From the NCBI RefSeq assembly GCF_021347895.1, contig NC_067119.1:8754534-8818533 (forward strand): a stretch of 64,000 bases of DNA. The letters are read 5' to 3'. The notes beneath the pieces are model-generated. The model was not told the DNA's origin. It saw only the letters and a program-made list of their open reading frames with translations, and ran no database searches. The translations under genes and the position numbers were made by a program. Origin of the DNA: Acanthochromis polyacanthus. Lineage: Eukaryota > Chordata > Actinopteri > Pomacentridae. Below, piece by piece: positions 60,701 through 64,000 of this stretch; the stretch's first letter is position 1; the number at the start of each line of letters is the position of its first letter.

Positions 60701-63307
60701 CAATATTTCGAAAGGTCAGTGTTGATGGTAACACAGAAGACTAAGTGAATTTACCTTACTGAGGATCTCTAGTTTCTTTTTCTGTTTGTCATTGGTTGCC
60801 AGAGCAGCAAACTGCTGCAGCAGCACGGGGCTCGGTGGAGTGGTGATGTCCAGGAAGTACTGGAAAGCCTGGTAGATGGTGCAGGGAGGGATACGAGTCT
60901 CATTGGTCCAGTTACTGATCACACCTGCAGACAAGGAAAATGTTAAAGCTGTGCTCATTTACATATATATTAAAGGGCAACAGACTCACAGATAACTACC
61001 AGACAAAACTCTGCAGCTCCTTCCACCTTCGTGGCATATTTTTGCTTCTTTAAGGTCCTAGTTTTCTTTTGTCCTTTGACCTGTAGCGTTATAAATACTG
61101 TCTTCATGCATCAGGCAACCATTTTATTGAAAAGACGTTTCTCTTAAGAGTTAGTTGAAACCAAAGCGAAGGTACGATGATGTGAGCTGAACAGAATTGA
61201 TTCTCCAAATGGAAGCTAATTGTTTGCTAACAACATCTCCACAACACTTTTAGGAGGTTGCACTTTGTCAGCAGTCTAGTCTGCTGCCCCCAAGTGGCCA
61301 AAATAAAAGTTACATGCAACATTTTTTTGTTGTTAAATATGCAGCTCTCATGTCAACTTAGAATTGAATTCACCAAATTTGCAACATGCACGCTGTATTA
61401 CAGAACAACACATCACTATGTCTAATTCTCTTACACTCATTATAACAAACTTGACCAAGATAGAGCTTTAGAAAATATTCCATCAAAATCCTTTTATTCT
61501 ACATGTAGAACTAAAAACTCCAAATTTCACAACACAATTGGAAAGCCATTAGTGACACAGCTGTTACCAACAGTTATGTGATAAAAATGCAGGGATCTTT
61601 AAGCTGAACTAGGTAAAACTGCATGTTGTGTTTACTCAGCAGATAGGAGACGAGTATGAAAACTAATTCAAAATGTAAGTGGCAAAATATTGATAGTATG
61701 AGAGTCACCATTTTTCTTTTCCAGTGTTGGTACCACATTGTGGTACTTTTTAAAGTGCTGTACATGTTGATAACATATTTTTCAGTTTTTGTAAAATAAA
61801 TAATGTAAGAAATTCGAGGTTTGCTTTACTTTTTTCATGATTTATGGCATTATAACTTTGTCACATTGCATAAAATGAGTTCTCTCTACTTCTGGTCAAG
61901 GTTGTGCTGTTTCCATAGAGGTCCAAGACTTCATACAGCAGTAAAAAAATGAACTCATAGTGAGCAAAGATGCGACAGGAGCAAAATATGCCCCAAATTT
62001 GCTTGGGGTTTCGAGGGCTAAATAAAGATAGCTACAGTGACATATAAGTTGTTGTCTCTCAATATGTTGGCCTCTTTGATATGTTTTTCTGGGATTTTAA
62101 ACATGTTTGTGCGTATGGAGCCTAATTATCTCTAATCAGTTTAGTCTCTGGTAAATTTTATAAACCTTCTGTATTTATTCAACCCTAATTAAAGCAGGAA
62201 GTCTCTTGAGATCAGTGAAGCAGTATATAAACACTTCAGTAGACTACAGTACACTATAACAGTACTGTGTAGTTGCAAGTTGACGTAAGGGACTTCACTG
62301 AGATCATTGATGCTTCTGCTTACAAATGAAGTAAATAATGATACTGATTTTTGTTTGTGTAGGTATATAAACACTTTAATTATGTCCTTTCTGCTTGAAA
62401 TGCTAAATTGCAGGGTTGAAATAAAGAATTATTCCTAAAACAGTCCAGCAGTCTTGTGTAGTATGGTTGCTGTTGGAAACAGGAGAAATCATTTTCACAG
62501 AAGAAGGCTGGAAGTTTAATAAGCTATTATCAAGAGTGTCTAATTGTCAAGGTACATTTTAATCAATTCTGTGTTTAAGAAACACCTTCCTTCACAGTCG
62601 CAGTGAAAATCACAGTTAAGTCACCCCGTGTCGCCACAACTGTTGGCCAATACACAGCTTCACTGAAAGATTTCTGGATGTAGACACCTTGCTGAAGTGC
62701 GACTTCGTGGTGTCTGCTGAGGCAAGAGAGACCGTTTCTTACTCGCCTTTTGAATTTTGATATTCTGCCCAGATTTCAAACTGCAACCGTCCTGATTTCA
62801 CGCCTACTGTGTTCGCGGAGTAGCATGACGTCGCCGATAACATCACCCACCTAGAGCCGTGTTCCTCTCCTCCAGGAACTCCACTTTGACTATTTGATTG
62901 ACAGGTGAAGCGTCCTCCAGCTTATCTATGAGAGCTGTCACCAGGTCCTCGTGGTTGCCAGGGAAGATGCCCAGATGGTCGCCGGGCTTGTAGCGCAGGC
63001 TGTCGTGGTTGTTTGTGTGGAGCCGCACAAATATGGTGGATCGACTATAGAAGAGATCAGAGATTTAGGGGGAAACACTGCACCGCTTTCAGTCTGTTCC
63101 ATGTAGTTCACACACCACTATAAACACAATGAACAGGTTGCACATGAGGAATTAGATCAACTCAACATTTTACAAGTTGAACAAAACACGGTACTAATTA
63201 TCTTTTTCTTGTGGAAAGTGCTACTTACTTGGATTTGGGACTTTGTAAGTTTTGCGATTCAAGCATCTTTGCTCCATAAACTCTCTTCTTGTGAATAGTA
63301 TACAATG
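51757..63307 (-). CDS. nos1: nos1, neuronal nitric oxide synthase (last 10 coding exons)
   Basis: NOS1 makes nitric oxide and citrulline from arginine, O2 and NADPH. The window holds the C-terminal reductase half (about 447 of some 1430 residues), which passes electrons from NADPH through FAD to FMN and on to the haem domain. Visible features are IHKKRV...[18 protein letters not shown] (linker), [32 protein letters not shown], the FAD-binding [11 protein letters not shown] and [10 protein letters not shown], then the NADPH-binding [37 protein letters not shown] and [18 protein letters not shown]. The tail [20 protein letters not shown] with RSESIA keeps the Ser of the regulatory tail (rat Ser1412). 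Tail and NADPH-domain wording match NOS1, not NOS2 or NOS3. The oxygenase, calmodulin-binding and FMN parts lie right of the window. Confidence 0.96.
53147..53164. repeat. G-homopolymer tract
   Basis: About 18 consecutive G in the last nos1 intron, preceded by further G-rich sequence. Tracts of this kind can be unreliable in assemblies. Confidence 0.9.
53372..53719. mobile_element. Tc1/mariner-type MITE
   Basis: The terminus 'ccgttcaaaagtttggggtc' and its exact inverse 'accccaaacttttgaacgg' end the element, with TA on both sides (53370-53371, 53720-53721). It is 348 bp with no ORF. This terminal sequence is common in fish MITEs. It lies in the last nos1 intron. Confidence 0.92.
53906..54024 (-). 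CDS. nos1: nos1 penultimate coding exon, C-terminal tail
   Basis: Encodes [39 protein letters not shown] and two bases of Glu. The donor GATGA|GTGAGT overlaps an in-frame TGA: if the intron is kept, the protein stops after ...DTDE. Acceptor ACCAG|GAT. Confidence 0.95.
54430..54624 (-). CDS. nos1: nos1 exon with YVCGD NADPH motif
   Basis: Encodes [65 protein letters not shown]. Acceptor GTCAG|AAA, donor CGG|GTAAGA. Confidence 0.97.
54831..55165. repeat. hAT-like element fragment ('caggggtgtcaaact')
   Basis: It starts with the widely seen 'caggggtgtcaaacttg', followed by 'agtgggccagaccagtaaaa', 'catagcataataacct'-like wording and a 'ggcacaaaacatttagtca' segment. The inverse terminus is absent, so it is truncated or diverged. 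It lies in a nos1 intron. Confidence 0.6.
55477..55625 (-). CDS. nos1: nos1 exon, NADPH domain
   Basis: Completes Gly, then [53 protein letters not shown](Q/N)S is the 2'-phosphate/NADPH pocket segment. Acceptor CCAAG|GA, donor AAAG|GTACAA. Confidence 0.97.
55941..56062 (-). CDS. nos1: nos1 exon with NADPH-binding [12 protein letters not shown]
   Basis: Completes Gly, then [20 protein letters not shown] and [20 protein letters not shown]. The Gly-rich loop binds the NADPH pyrophosphate. Acceptor TTTTAG|T, donor ACCG|GTTGG. Confidence 0.97.
56215..56607. repeat. Foldback repeat in nos1 intron
   Basis: Two blocks recur in inverted order: 'aagatcttcagtataagaca' (56215) pairs with 56586-56607, and 'ttcttggagagtttttcacc' with 'tatcatccaagag' (56244-56277) pairs with 56531-56568. 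The arms are imperfect. The 'cttggatgagaggtgaaacg'-type wording is common in fish repeats. No ORF. Confidence 0.55.
57106..57193 (-). CDS. nos1: nos1 exon with GVCSSWL FAD loop
   Basis: Completes Asp, then [20 protein letters not shown] and EMVPCFVR. Acceptor TTTCAG|AT, donor GAGG|GTAAAT. Confidence 0.97.
58245..58455 (-). CDS. nos1: nos1 exon with FAD-binding RxYS motif
   Basis: Encodes [20 protein letters not shown] through [19 protein letters not shown] to [20 protein letters not shown] and [14 protein letters not shown] is the flavin-phosphate contact. Acceptor CCTCAG|GGC, donor AGAG|GTAAGG. Confidence 0.97.
60755..60924 (-). CDS. nos1: nos1 exon, connecting domain
   Basis: Encodes [56 protein letters not shown]. 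Acceptor TGCAG|GT, donor TAAG|GTAAAT. Confidence 0.96.
61540..62030 (+). repeat. Interspersed repeat family R, copy D
   Basis: Begins 'ggaaagccattagtgacaca', then 'ctgaactaggtaaaactgca', 'cagcagata', 'aaatgtaagtggcaaaatat', 'agtcaccattttt', 'tggcattataactttg', 'catagaggtccaagacttca', ending 'tgcttggggtttcgaggg'. The block order is the same as copy A, about 59 kb away. It lies in the nos1 intron between the connecting-domain and FAD-domain exons. Confidence 0.65.
62851..63044 (-). CDS. nos1: nos1 exon, start of FAD domain
   Basis: Encodes [64 protein letters not shown]. Acceptor TATAG|T, donor TCTAG|GTGGGT. Confidence 0.96.
63229..63307 (-). CDS. nos1: nos1 exon encoding FMN-FAD linker
   Basis: Encodes [25 protein letters not shown] with split codons at both ends (phase 1 in; AA|T = Asn out). 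Acceptor CACAG|CA, donor CCAA|GTAAGT. Human and rat have VHKKRVSAARLLSRQNLQSP here. Confidence 0.92.
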
Positions 63308-64000
63308 CTGTGGGCAAGAATAATACTGGATTACATATATTTACATTATTTATGGATTTATTAGACCCGGTCTGCTTGGAAAATGAACTTATGTGGTTTC
63401 TTTCTGAGACTTAGATGAGAAGATCAATACCACGCTTGTGTCTGCACATGAAGTACAATTCAAGGTCAGGACCGAAACTTTATTAAACTTTGCATAAAGA
63501 TTGGAAACAGGAGGTGGTTTAGTAGTTTTTGATGGTGCTATGTGGGGTGACTACTGTATATTTTTGATTAATTAAATCCAGACTTCCAAAGAAAGTTACT
63601 GCACACATGTACAATACAACATTAAGGGATTCAAACACCATCACATCCCATAGCATTTATATCAGACAACTATATATTAAAATCATATGGATTGTACCCA
63701 CTTCAATGCATATTTTAACAATAGGAAACACAAAAAACTATGTTTTTGCTACTTAGGAAATTTTCATACTAATTTCCAGACGTAGCTTGCAGGTATAAAC
63801 CAGTTTGTAATAACAGCAATTACTCTTTTGAATATCCCCTCTGCTATGGGAAACAACAACAACCACCAATCTAGCAACCTACCACACTGATTATTATACA
63901 TTTTCCAGAAGATTTTGATCATTCAATGAGGAATCTGCTTGGTTCTTTTGATGAATTAGCCAATTTAATGATAGTACTCTCTTGTGCACACCAAAACAGT

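Noticed and set aside
51757..63307. NOS2 or NOS3 instead of NOS1
   Set aside because: The C-terminal tail [14 protein letters not shown]...ESKKDTDE is specific to NOS1. NOS2 lacks it and NOS3 has a different tail.
63308..64000. A further upstream nos1 exon
   Set aside because: I scanned the minus strand for the next FMN-linker exon and saw no frame with family wording and splice sites. It must lie right of the window.

Overview
This is a window of vertebrate nuclear DNA. The genes are split by GT-AG introns, coding density is low, and the repeats are typical of ray-finned fish: several Tc1/mariner-like elements, hAT-like and other foldback MITEs, and the 'ggataaaagc-tct-ctaaatga' tail. I infer a teleost, probably a percomorph, but cannot name the species. 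Nothing prokaryotic or viral was recognised.

Four protein-coding genes lie head to tail, all on the minus strand. Reading in the direction of transcription (right to left) they are as follows. (1) nos1, neuronal nitric oxide synthase: the last ten coding exons (63307 down to 51757), covering the FAD/NADPH reductase half and the C-terminal tail. Its 5' part lies beyond the right edge. (2) lrrc74b, a leucine-rich-repeat protein: ten coding exons, 47660 to 33481, about 417 residues, apparently complete. (3) nipsnap1, a mitochondrial NIPSNAP protein: ten coding exons, 31759 to 22487, 277 residues, complete. (4) castor1, the cytosolic arginine sensor of the mTORC1 pathway: coding exons 1-5, 19972 to 3019, 212 residues. 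Its 3' exons lie beyond the left edge. Exon phases were checked by codon counting across each junction and all close in frame. Only the lrrc74b exon 1 donor and the exon 2 acceptor are ambiguous.

The genes do not form one pathway. They are neighbours from what I recall as the ancestral linkage group represented in human by parts of 12q24 (NOS1) and 22q11-q12 (LRRC74B, NIPSNAP1, CASTOR1).

The introns and intergenic DNA hold most of the unusual structure. A nearly intact Tc1 element with one frameshift and a lost stop lies at the left edge. A 665-bp Tc1 deletion derivative still has an ORF for only the helix-turn-helix. An inverted pair of copies of a four-copy repeat family flanks castor1 exon 5. 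A hAT-type MITE with a perfect 8-bp target duplication is inserted inside another foldback element in an lrrc74b intron. A 583-bp foldback element with about 155-bp arms and TTAA flanks lies in the presumed nos1 3' UTR. A duplicated LINE 3' end has a (GGAT)n tail, and several microsatellites are present. Introns and spacers not listed as features are AT-rich with no coding or RNA signal that I can support. I found no convincing new multi-gene system. The most interesting items are TE-derived structures and the nos1 C-terminal micro-exon.
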